The notes beneath the pieces were generated by a model, which saw nothing but the letters and a program-made list of their open reading frames with translations, made no database searches and was not told where the DNA came from. A stretch of DNA of 64,000 bases from NCBI GenBank assembly GCA_017417315.1, contig JAFPZK010000024.1, positions 1 through 64,000 on the forward strand. Reading direction: 5' to 3'. Below, in pieces: positions 1 to 6,445 of this stretch. Position 1 is the stretch's first letter; every line of letters starts with the position of its first letter. A program made the position numbers and the translations under genes. The stretch comes from Bacteroidales bacterium (GTDB lineage: Bacteria > Bacteroidota > Bacteroidia > Bacteroidales > UBA3824).

Positions 1-1
1 A

Positions 2-121
2 AATGCCATCGCAGAACTAATCGCATGCGAAACGTTTGACCTTATCGACTCCATAATTAAAGATAACGAAAAGGTGGAACGCCTAAAAATCGTATTTGAC
101 AAATTCAGCAGGGCGGCTTAA
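2..121 (+). CDS. 3' end of an upstream reading frame, probably the N-terminal part of the AlwI-like endonuclease
   Basis: The frame is open from the window edge and ends in TAA at 119-121, giving about 39 residues ending KIVFDKFSRAA. No domain can be recognised in so short a piece. The next frame, open from about position 100, continues smoothly: joining ..FDKFSR to GGLNHLRNLSYLRL needs only one extra G in the GGG at 111-113. My inference is that this is the amino-terminal part of the restriction enzyme that follows, separated by a 1-bp deletion. It could instead be a separate upstream gene such as the methylase. Confidence 0.4.
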   Translation, partial: NAIAELIACETFDLIDSIIKDNEKVERLKIVFDKFSRAA

Positions 122-126
122 ATCAC

Positions 127-1143
127 TTGCGAAACTTGAGTTATTTAAGGTTGATAACTGAAAATAAAATTGGTGCGGATGAAGAAAAAGCATACAATTT
201 ATGTGTCAGTCAATATAGTCAGATAGATGCCGAACACGCCAAAGCAACTAAAAAAGAAACAGCGTTCAGAGATTATGGTAATACCGTATTTAGAGTTTTG
301 CAACTAACGGGTTTTGTTACAATCGACTATAAAGGCGTAATGTTGTTGTCGCCAAATGAAAATAGAATCGATTTTTATAATAGTCTGAAAAGCAAATCTT
401 TCTCTATCACTGAATCTGCAAAAGAAAATGAAGATGAATATTTTGAGCAAATTGGAAGTTTTGATTCGTCATTTGAGCAATTTGTTCAGTCGTTCCGTGA
501 AACAGAAAATTTATCCACGAATGAATATAACGTAAAGATTCCCCAAATTATTAAATCATATAATTTGAATAAAGAGACTATCGAGCAAGCGTTGATTAAA
601 ATATCGTCAGGAAACGTCAAGGGAAAAGATTGTTTTTGGTTTATTCAAGACCCTGTGAAATTTGAATTTTTACTTACCCTTTTTGTATATTCATACTATG
701 GAGATAAATTCATATATAAACCGAATTATATTTGCGACGAATCTGGTATACCCTATTCCCACGCGCCTGGCAATATTGGAGACATCGAGATTTACAACAA
801 AGAAAAATATTGGCTGATAGAAGCCACTTTGATAAAGGCTAAGACTCAACAGATTAATAATGAAACTGTTAATTTGTTTCGCCATATTGATGAAACTCGA
901 AATGGCAGTAAGTATTTGACCTTAGTTGCTCCATACATTCATGATGACACGCGTATGATTTTTAATGTGGCAACAGTCATAACCTTAATGCAAAACAATA
1001 AGTCTAAACTTTCGTCTATATCCCAATCAACAGACGATTTTGTATCAGCAATAAAGCAGAAAGATTATTTTGTTGATACTGACCGCAAAACACGATTATT
1101 TATTAGTGAATTGAAGAAAACATTAGCACAAGTTATTGATTGA
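127..1143 (+). CDS. AlwI-like type II restriction endonuclease, C-terminal portion
   Basis: Open from a TTG at 127, 338 residues. The part around residues 213-245 reads like the cleavage domain of the AlwI/BspD6I group: GD at 218-219, then the strand WLIEAT with Glu232, then NLFRHID, which fits a PD-(D/E)XK site in which the lysine is replaced (E-x-T). Residues 50-90 resemble the winged-helix region that precedes it in the family. Family members are usually 500-600 residues, so the N-terminal DNA-recognition part is missing from this frame; the frame ending at 121 probably holds it. No good start codon or ribosome site lies before residue 1. No cognate methylase is visible; it would lie upstream of the window. 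The assignment rests on recalled motifs. Confidence 0.55.
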   Translation: MRNLSYLRLITENKIGADEEKAYNLCVSQYSQIDAEHAKATKKETAFRDYGNTVFRVLQLTGFVTIDYKGVMLLSPNENRIDFYNSLKSKSFSITESAKENEDEYFEQIGSFDSSFEQFVQSFRETENLSTNEYNVKIPQIIKSYNLNKETIEQALIKISSGNVKGKDCFWFIQDPVKFEFLLTLFVYSYYGDKFIYKPNYICDESGIPYSHAPGNIGDIEIYNKEKYWLIEATLIKAKTQQINNETVNLFRHIDETRNGSKYLTLVAPYIHDDTRMIFNVATVITLMQNNKSKLSSISQSTDDFVSAIKQKDYFVDTDRKTRLFISELKKTLAQVID

Positions 1144-1304
1144 TTTTTCTATTAGATTCATTGCTTTGTACGCTCTATGCCAACCTTGAGGGGTATATGG
1201 TATGAATAACGATTTAGTTGCGAAAACGGTGGCATATATTTAAAGGACTATATAAAAACTGTATTATTTATTTAAAATGCTCCTTGTTAGTTAAAAAACT
1301 TTTA

Positions 1305-1313
1305 TAAATTTGC
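1305..1313 (+). promoter_or_regulatory. Bacteroidota -7 box for the 73-aa gene
   Basis: TAAATTTGC matches TAnnTTTGC and lies 41 bp before the start codon at 1354. The rest of the 210-bp gap after the endonuclease gene is AT-rich and shows nothing else. Confidence 0.5.
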
Positions 1314-1353
1314 TGTACGCAATTTGTTAGACATCTGAAAAAATTTTACAATT

Positions 1354-1575
1354 ATGCCCAGAGTATTTGAAATCACCCCGAAGCGCATCAAGCGCACCAA
1401 CAACACGGTTCTTACGCCCGAAATGAAAGTAACCGTTACGACAAAACTCAACACTTTCAATCCGTTTTACAACGGTGCGGTAGAAGTTAAAGAGGCGTAT
1501 ATGAGACTTTATGGTTTTGATTATAAGAAAGCATGTTGCACAGAGAGCGACTTCACGTTTAGGGCGTTGGATTAG
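1354..1575 (+). CDS. Conserved small protein starting MPRVFEITPKR (unknown function)
   Basis: A 73-residue protein with a basic N-terminus (MPRVFEITPKRIKRTNNT), a Val/Thr-rich middle and a C-terminal stretch with KKACC at about 58-62. It has no signal peptide or membrane segment. I recall similar unnamed small proteins in Bacteroidales but no function. A TAnnTTTGC promoter sits at 1305. Its last 17 bp overlap the convergent 3' end of the DUF1016 gene. The first 69 bp (1354-1422) recur at 2828-2896 with four mismatches, on the far side of that gene, and the homology stops abruptly inside the coding region. This shows a second copy was once present or was copied there. Confidence 0.7.
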   Translation: MPRVFEITPKRIKRTNNTVLTPEMKVTVTTKLNTFNPFYNGAVEVKEAYMRLYGFDYKKACCTESDFTFRALD

Positions 1576-2752
1576 AGAGTTTCTTCAATTTTCCACCATA
1601 TTTTGCCACTTCCTTTTTGAGCCAATCGGTCAGGAGGGATTCTTTGGGTAATGAAAGCCAATATTTTTGGATTAGGAGATTGTCGTCGATGCCGTCGGTG
1701 GCGTATTTTACAAGTTCCTTGCCCGCTTCGGTGCACATCAGTATTCCAACGGGAGGATTGTCATCGGACTGCATTATATTGTGCTTATAATAAGATAGAT
1801 ATAGGTTCATTTGTGCAACGTCGGAGTAACTTAGTTTTTCGGCTTTTAAATCTATCAGCACGTGGCATTTAAGTATTCTGTTGTAAAACACCAAGTCGCA
1901 ATAAAAATACTCGTCGTCAACCAAAATTCTTTTTTGCCGAGTTTCAAAACAAAAGCCCGTGCCAAGTTCCATCATAAATTCTTCAAGATGCTCAATTACA
2001 GCCTCTTCCAAATCCGATTCTTTTACAATTTCCTTGTCGCTCAATCCCAAAAACTCATAAACGTATGGCGTTTTGATTATATCTTCCAAGTCGGTTTTTT
2101 CGGCATTTGACTGAACATAACGGCTCATTTTTTCGGGGTTGCGGCTTATTCCGCTGCGAATGTAGTAGTTGGTGTCAATTTGGCGTTTTAGTTCGCGACT
2201 TGTCCACGTACCTTTGATGGCTTCGAGTTCATAAAACACCCTTGCAATCGGATCTTCCACGGGCAACAGTAATGCAAAGTGAGTGAAAGACAAATGTTTA
2301 AACAAAACGTCAGGCGGCATTTGTAATTCATCATCCAATTGGGCAATCAGTGATTGCCCAATTTGGCAACCACTGGTTGCCAAATCTTCTGACTTACAAT
2401 TATTCTCTGATAGACAGAGTGTTATGTCGCCAATCAACACATTTTCGGAAGCAAATTCGTTTACAACGAAATCATAAATTGGCTGCGACAACATAGGAAA
2501 TTCTTGATAAAACTGCCGATACAGTTTCAAATTTCTGTACGACAATGACTTGGCATTAAGACGCTCCGCCATTTTTTGCAGAGTCTTTTCGCCGTACTTG
2601 GCGCGGTCGCTGCCGTTTTGTTCGTAATTGACAATATAAAACCCTGTCAACCAATTTCTTGCGGTCAAATTTCTATTGATGGCTTTCGCCGCATTGTCTG
2701 TAAAAACTTGGTTGATTTTTTCAACTTGTTGTATTAGTGAGCCGAAATCCAT
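1559..2752 (-). CDS. DUF1016 (YhcG) family PD-(D/E)XK nuclease-like protein
   Basis: 397 residues from the ATG at 2752; the frame is open further upstream, but MDFGSLIQQVEKINQVF is the natural family start and a -7 box lies just ahead at 2770. The N-terminal half matches DUF1016_N (ARNWLTGFYIV, then YGEKTLQKMAERL and YRNLKLYRQFYQEFP). The C-terminal half is the YhcG nuclease-like domain with CDLVFY followed by HVLIDLKAEK, so Asp stands where the family usually has Glu in the (D/E)-x-K pair. Such proteins occur alone or in type I restriction and phage-defence loci; the natural substrate is not firmly known. It lies between two copies of the MPRVFEITPKR repeat, which suggests the gene was inserted there or that the repeats flanked a duplication. 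Confidence 0.85.
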   Translation of the reverse strand: MDFGSLIQQVEKINQVFTDNAAKAINRNLTARNWLTGFYIVNYEQNGSDRAKYGEKTLQKMAERLNAKSLSYRNLKLYRQFYQEFPMLSQPIYDFVVNEFASENVLIGDITLCLSENNCKSEDLATSGCQIGQSLIAQLDDELQMPPDVLFKHLSFTHFALLLPVEDPIARVFYELEAIKGTWTSRELKRQIDTNYYIRSGISRNPEKMSRYVQSNAEKTDLEDIIKTPYVYEFLGLSDKEIVKESDLEEAVIEHLEEFMMELGTGFCFETRQKRILVDDEYFYCDLVFYNRILKCHVLIDLKAEKLSYSDVAQMNLYLSYYKHNIMQSDDNPPVGILMCTEAGKELVKYATDGIDDNLLIQKYWLSLPKESLLTDWLKKEVAKYGGKLKKLSNPTP

Positions 2753-2769
2753 ATTGTTAAAATTTTGCA

Positions 2770-2777
2770 CAAAGATA
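2770..2777 (-). promoter_or_regulatory. -7 box for the DUF1016 gene
   Basis: On the minus strand this reads TATCTTTG, a match to TAnnTTTG, 18 bp before the ATG at 2752. The short leader supports that start. Confidence 0.5.
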
Positions 2778-2827
2778 ATTATTTTTTGAAATTTCAACTG
2801 CATTATTTAAATTTTAACCCCATTATT

Positions 2828-2896
2828 ATGCCCCGAGTATTTGAAATCACCCCGAAACGCATTAAACGCACCAACAACACGGTTCTTACGCCCGAA
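2828..2896 (+). repeat. Truncated copy of the MPRVFEITPKR gene start
   Basis: 65 of 69 bp match 1354-1422, beginning at the ATG and ending at codon 23 (..TVLTPE). One base after the homology ends is the stop codon of the minus-strand 76-aa gene (2898-2900). Three of the four differences are silent, so this was once a selected coding copy rather than random similarity. It has no recognisable promoter and is probably dead. Confidence 0.75.
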
Positions 2897-2897
2897 T

Positions 2898-3128
2898 TCA
2901 GCAAAACCGCCCTTCTGTTAACTCATTGTCCAAAAAAGAATATACATAACCGGGGCTTTGGTAATAAAGCCCTGTGTTTTTATCGCTTAGGTGCAAAAAA
3001 GTTTCACTATTATAAACAGTATCTAAGGCTTCATTTATAGAATAATGCCAACGATTCATAACTATCATTACAAGTTCGGAAAGCATATCCTCTTGCATTA
3101 TTTTTATTTGAGAATCAGTAAGTTTCAT
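2898..3128 (-). CDS. 76-aa protein paired with DUF3791, candidate toxin-antitoxin partner
   Basis: 76 residues with a helical N-terminus (QIKIMQEDMLSELVMIVMNR) and a conserved-looking tail (TGLYYQSPGYVYSFLDNEL). It lies 62 bp downstream of the DUF3791 gene on the same strand and probably shares its promoter. DUF3791 proteins are best known as partners of DUF3990 in putative toxin-antitoxin pairs; here the partner is this shorter family, which I recall only as hypothetical in Bacteroidales. There is no signal peptide. The frame is intact although its partner is broken. Its stop codon abuts the truncated MPRVFEITPKR repeat, so the module's edge coincides with a rearrangement junction. Confidence 0.65.
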   Translation of the reverse strand: MKLTDSQIKIMQEDMLSELVMIVMNRWHYSINEALDTVYNSETFLHLSDKNTGLYYQSPGYVYSFLDNELTEGRFC

Positions 3129-3190
3129 AATCTTTGAAGTTTAGAAAGTGCCAAATTAGTCCCGAAAAAATATTGATAAGTTATAAAGTA

Positions 3191-3425
3191 TCATACGCTG
3201 TATATAAGTTTTCCTCCGTTTCTATTGCAGATAGTTGATAAAGAACTGACCGTTTCTTCAAACGATAAAGTATGAAGAACGTCGTAAAATTCCGACAAAT
3301 AATCCATACCTTTAAACCGTTTCAAATAGTTGTAGGCTTGTTTTTCTCCGATGGAGAATTTTGCGGCAAATTCCTGCAATCAAAGCGATTATGTATTTTA
3401 ATTTGTTGGTTTCACTGCGAGACAT
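3191..3425 (-). pseudogene. DUF3791 protein gene, frameshifted
   Basis: From ATG 3425 the frame reads MSRSETNKLKYIIALI and then leaves the family sequence. One base later another frame continues QEFAAKFSIGEKQAYNYLKR, then GMDYLSEFYDVLHTLSFEET to the stop at 3191. Removing one G near 3379-3382 restores a 77-residue protein that matches the DUF3791 pattern (helical start, YNYL, FYDVLHT). A promoter box lies at 3447. The damage is one base, so recent mutation, sequencing error or translational slippage are all possible. If it is real, the neighbouring 76-aa protein lacks its partner. Confidence 0.7.
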
Positions 3426-3446
3426 TTTTTTCCCATTTAATTATGC

Positions 3447-3455
3447 GCAAAGATA
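3447..3455 (-). promoter_or_regulatory. -7 box for the DUF3791 / 76-aa gene pair
   Basis: The minus strand reads TATCTTTGC, 22 bp before the ATG at 3425. A second TATCTTTG lies about 10 bp further upstream. Confidence 0.5.
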
Positions 3456-3488
3456 ACAAAGATATTGTCATTTAACAAAAAAAATAAT

Positions 3489-3497
3489 TACCTTTGC
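3489..3497 (+). promoter_or_regulatory. -7 box for the nitroreductase gene
   Basis: TACCTTTGC, a match to TAnnTTTGC, 32 bp before the ATG at 3529. It is divergent from the DUF3791 promoter. Confidence 0.55.
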
Positions 3498-3528
3498 CGT
3501 GAAAATTAATGCATAAAAAAGTATACCT

Positions 3529-4041
3529 ATGGAATTTTTACAACTTGTAAAAGAGCGTTATTCGTGCCGAATGCTCACCGACAGAGCCGTTGAACAGGAA
3601 AAAATCGACAAAATAATCGAATGTGCTAATTTTGCGCCGACGGGTGTTAACAAACAGCCTTTTAAACTCTGGCTTATGCAAAGCGAAGAGGCTGTCGAAA
3701 ACATCAAGAAAGTAACCACTTACACTTTCGGAGCGGGACTTTTTCTCGTTGTCGGCGGCAACCCCAAAGAAGCGTGGGTAAGAAGTTTCGACAACAGAAA
3801 TATTGCCGACATCGATGCTTCAATCGTTGCGACACATATTATGCTTGCCATTCACGACCTCGGGCTTGCTTCTACTTGGGTGGGAAAATTCGATGCGCCA
3901 ATGCTTAAAACCATTTACCCCGAAATGGCTGATTACGACCTTATTGCAATTTTCCCGATTGGATACCCCGCTGATAATGCTCAGCCCGGACCGAGACATT
4001 TTACGAGAAAACAAGTGGACGAAATCGTTGTGAAAAAATAA
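3529..4041 (+). CDS. Nitroreductase family protein (FMN-dependent)
   Basis: 170 residues, the usual length for short nitroreductases. The N-terminal KERYSCRML is the FMN phosphate-binding R-x-S-x-R signature, followed by CANFAPTGVNKQPFKLWL, the conserved A-P-T/S-x-x-N-x-Q-P segment. The C-terminal part has DIDASIVATHIMLAIHDLGL and the terminal PGPRHFTRK typical of the family. The enzyme should be a cytosolic flavoprotein that reduces nitro groups or quinones with NAD(P)H; the physiological substrate cannot be read. It is followed after 3 bp by the MbnP-like gene, so the two are probably co-transcribed. Confidence 0.88.
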   Translation: MEFLQLVKERYSCRMLTDRAVEQEKIDKIIECANFAPTGVNKQPFKLWLMQSEEAVENIKKVTTYTFGAGLFLVVGGNPKEAWVRSFDNRNIADIDASIVATHIMLAIHDLGLASTWVGKFDAPMLKTIYPEMADYDLIAIFPIGYPADNAQPGPRHFTRKQVDEIVVKK

Positions 4042-4044
4042 ACC

Positions 4045-4761
4045 ATGCGGAAAATATTTTTATTAATTCTTTCAATTCTGTCTTGCGTAGAAGTTTGGGC
4101 GCAGGACGGAATTGTTTTTACTTTTTCATGCGGCGACAAACCGCTGAAACTAAGCGAGATGATTTACAAATCTAAACGCGGTTTGACGTTTCAGGTAAGT
4201 CAGGTTCAGTATTTTGTGTCGGATGTTTCCGTTATTTTCAAAGACAAAACCGTCAAAAAAATTGAAAATTCCGTTCATTATGTTGATGTTGAAATTCCAA
4301 GCACTTTAAAATGGATTCCCTCGGAGGATTTCAACTTGCAAAATGCTGACAGTTTGGAGTTTACATTCGGTTTAGATTCGCTTCAAAACCGCAGTTACAG
4401 ATTCAGAAATCCGCCTGAAAATCTGATGTTTTGGCCCGATTATCTCGGCGGCGGTTATCATTACATGAAGACCAACATTTTGTATCTTGACACCGAAAAC
4501 CAAATCAACGCTTTTAATTGTCATATCGGTCGCGGGCAGGTTTATAATGCTGACAATGAACCCGTTGAATATATCAACAATGATTTCCGCGTTAAAATTC
4601 CGATTAAACGTCAAGGCAACAATGCCGTCATAAATCTTGATATTTCAACAATGTTCGACTATCCACATGCCGAACTTTTCACTGATTATCACGGCATTAT
4701 GAACAATCAAAAAGCCATGAAAACCTTTGCCGAAAATATAAAGGCAGCGTTTGAAAAATAA
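4045..4761 (+). CDS. MbnP-like exported protein
   Basis: 238 residues with a cleavable signal peptide (MRKIFLLILSILSCVEVWAQ, cut after about residue 20). The remainder follows the MbnP-like pattern: an early beta segment, VQYFVSDVSVIF (the family L/QFYVSN element), HYVDVE, LEFTFGLDSLQNRS, and ENLMFWPDYLGGGYHYMK, equivalent to the GMYWxWxxGY segment. In characterised relatives this domain is periplasmic and linked to copper or methanobactin handling; Bacteroidota homologues are mostly uncharacterised. No MbnH-type cytochrome partner lies nearby. Only 3 bp separate it from the nitroreductase stop codon. Confidence 0.75.
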   Translation: MRKIFLLILSILSCVEVWAQDGIVFTFSCGDKPLKLSEMIYKSKRGLTFQVSQVQYFVSDVSVIFKDKTVKKIENSVHYVDVEIPSTLKWIPSEDFNLQNADSLEFTFGLDSLQNRSYRFRNPPENLMFWPDYLGGGYHYMKTNILYLDTENQINAFNCHIGRGQVYNADNEPVEYINNDFRVKIPIKRQGNNAVINLDISTMFDYPHAELFTDYHGIMNNQKAMKTFAENIKAAFEK

Positions 4762-4765
4762 GCGA

Positions 4766-4870
4766 TTTTATACCCGAAAGGTTATAAACTACCTTTAAAA
4801 TTACCATTTTATACCCGATAAGATATAAAACGGTAATTTTTATCCCATTTTATACCCGAAATGTGATAAA
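4766..4870 (+). promoter_or_regulatory. Three operator-like repeats before hipBST
   Basis: Each copy begins TTTTATACCC, at 4766, 4807 and 4848, exactly 41 bp apart (about four helical turns), and each ends in ATAAA. The first copy is an imperfect palindrome (TATACCC..AGGTTATA). The array lies immediately before the hipB -7 box. HipB proteins bind spaced palindromes in their own promoters, so this is the expected autoregulatory operator; that reading is inference. Confidence 0.75.
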
Positions 4871-4877
4871 TTGTATT

Positions 4878-4886
4878 TATATTTGC
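4878..4886 (+). promoter_or_regulatory. -7 box for hipBST
   Basis: TATATTTGC, 22 bp before the hipB ATG and 8 bp after the third operator-like repeat, so bound repressor could block it. Confidence 0.6.
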
Positions 4887-4907
4887 CGCAGAAAAAACGT
4901 AATTGTT

Positions 4908-5132
4908 ATGAAAGAACTCACTAAACTATCGCAATTTGTTAAAACGATGCGGAAACTGCGCGGACTTACGCAGCAGGATTTGTCCGATAAATCCGGCGTG
5001 GGATTAAGGTTTGTGCGCGATTTGGAACAAGGCAAAAAAACGCTCAGAATGGATAAGGTTAACGAGGTGCTTTTGCTTTTCGGAGCTGAACTCGGCGTTA
5101 CGGAAATAGAACGCAAAAACGTTGAAATATGA
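4908..5132 (+). CDS. hipB: HipB-like HTH antitoxin/repressor
   Basis: 74 residues from ATG 4908. It has a compact lambda-repressor-type helix-turn-helix: LSQFVKTMRKLRGLTQQDLS, then KSGVGLRFVRDLEQGKKT, the usual recognition-helix end, then MDKVNEVLLLFGAELGV. The length matches HipB. It is the first gene of a three-gene operon; its TGA overlaps the hipS ATG (ATGA), implying translational coupling. In HipBST systems HipB is the DNA-binding autorepressor. The three 41-bp-spaced repeats upstream are the likely sites. The frame is open further upstream, but that extension has no family similarity. Confidence 0.88.
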   Translation: MKELTKLSQFVKTMRKLRGLTQQDLSDKSGVGLRFVRDLEQGKKTLRMDKVNEVLLLFGAELGVTEIERKNVEI

Positions 5133-5449
5133 GAAAAGCAGATGTAATGTTTCGGGATATAATTGCTGGTCAACTCGTTGAAGATGAAAATGGTTATACT
5201 TTTACATACGACAACAAATATTTGTCGTCGCCTAATGCAGTGCCAATAAGTCTTACAATGCCGCTGACTAATAAGCCGCTCAGTTCAAAGGTTCTGTTTC
5301 CGTTTTTTGACGGTCTGATTCCCGAAGGCTGGCTGTTGGACATTACTGTCAAAAATTGGAAAATCAATCCTAACGACCGTATGTCGCTGTTACTGACGTG
5401 CTGCAAAGATTGTATCGGTGCAGTGGGAATTGTTGAATCAAAAAATTAA
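5129..5449 (+). CDS. hipS: HipS-like protein (HipA N-subdomain as a separate polypeptide)
   Basis: 106 residues corresponding to the N-terminal subdomain 1 of HipA: RDIIAGQLVEDENGYTFTYD, SPNAVPISLTMPLTNKPLSS, VLFPFFDGLIPEGWLLD, then CKDCIGAVGIVE. In ordinary HipBA these residues are fused to the kinase. In the E. coli O127 HipBST system the equivalent separate protein, HipS, is the antitoxin for the HipT kinase. Here it overlaps hipB by 4 bp and ends 5 bp before hipT. The split is not a recent frameshift, because each part has its own start and the C-terminal gene begins with its own zinc-ribbon-like segment. Confidence 0.85.
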   Translation: MRKADVMFRDIIAGQLVEDENGYTFTYDNKYLSSPNAVPISLTMPLTNKPLSSKVLFPFFDGLIPEGWLLDITVKNWKINPNDRMSLLLTCCKDCIGAVGIVESKN

Positions 5450-5454
5450 CAGCT

Positions 5455-6420
5455 ATGAGCAAATGTTTGTGTTGTTATAAGGAATTGGAGGACGGACAAA
5501 TTGATTATCATCCCGCCTGCGCAAAAAAGTTTTTCAGGAGTGCAAACATTCCGCTACTTCCGTATTCAAAGGCGGATATTAACGAATTGGCAAAACAGGT
5601 AATCATCAGTAAAACAGCAGTTACTGGGGTGCAACCGAAATTGTCAGTTGACCTTACCAAAGGCGGCAAAGATGAAACACAAAAACTAACGATTGTCGGG
5701 CTTTGGGGGCGTTATATCCTCAAACCGAAAACCGAAAAATATCCTTGGCTGCCCGAAGACGAAGACCTGACTATGCACTTAGCGGAAATTGCAAAAATCA
5801 AAGTGGTTCCTCATTGTCTGATTCGTTTTAGCGATGGCGAACTCACGTATATAACCCGTCGAGTAGACCGTTCTGATGACGGTACAAAATTTCCGATGGA
5901 AGATGCTTGTCAGTTGTCGCAACGCTCTTCCGCCGACAAATACAAGTCATCATACGAAAACATAGCAAAACTTATCGTGAAATATTCGTCTAATCCGCAA
6001 CTTGATTTGGTTAATTTTTGGGAAATAACGGTTTTTTCATGGTTGACTGGTAATTCGGATATGCACTTAAAAAATTATTCGCTTTTGAGTACGACACCGG
6101 GAAAATATTGGCTTTCACCGGCTTACGACTTATTAAACGTTCATCTTATTTTTGATGATTCGGAAGAACTTGCGCTGACTTTGGATGGTAAAAAGCGGAA
6201 ACTTACGCGTAAAAATTTTGTCCGCGCCATGCAAAATTCCGGACTGACAGAAAAAGTTATCGAAAACATTTTCAGTAAATTCATAAAAGTAGTTCCGAAA
6301 TGGAACGCCTTTATTGATCAAAGTTTTTTGCCCAACGACCTCAAAACAAAATACAAAGAAATTTTAGCAAAACGCTGTGAATTGCTTTTTCCTAAAATTT
6401 TTTCTACCTTTGCCTCGTAA
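5455..6420 (+). CDS. hipT: HipT-like serine/threonine kinase toxin (HipA C-terminal kinase)
   Basis: 321 residues. It begins with a Cys-rich segment (CLCCYKE...HPAC) common in Bacteroidota HipA-like proteins, perhaps a zinc site. The kinase core follows: a loop with SKTAVTGVQPKLS at 52-64 (the Gly-rich/autophosphorylation region), YILKPKT, ITRRVDR, the catalytic GNSDMHLKN with Asp202, and the metal-binding SPAYDLLN with Asp225. HipA and HipT kinases phosphorylate aminoacyl-tRNA synthetases (GltX, TrpS), blocking translation; the target here is unknown. It should be neutralised by HipS, HipB or autophosphorylation. The C-terminal coding end contains the -7 box of the next gene. Confidence 0.87.
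   Translation: MSKCLCCYKELEDGQIDYHPACAKKFFRSANIPLLPYSKADINELAKQVIISKTAVTGVQPKLSVDLTKGGKDETQKLTIVGLWGRYILKPKTEKYPWLPEDEDLTMHLAEIAKIKVVPHCLIRFSDGELTYITRRVDRSDDGTKFPMEDACQLSQRSSADKYKSSYENIAKLIVKYSSNPQLDLVNFWEITVFSWLTGNSDMHLKNYSLLSTTPGKYWLSPAYDLLNVHLIFDDSEELALTLDGKKRKLTRKNFVRAMQNSGLTEKVIENIFSKFIKVVPKWNAFIDQSFLPNDLKTKYKEILAKRCELLFPKIFSTFAS
6405..6413 (+). promoter_or_regulatory. -7 box for the lipoprotein gene, inside the end of hipT
   Basis: TACCTTTGC, 33 bp before the lipoprotein ATG at 6446. The downstream genes therefore need not depend on hipBST transcription. Confidence 0.55.
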
Positions 6421-6445
6421 AAACAACTTAAAAATAATTACCGAT

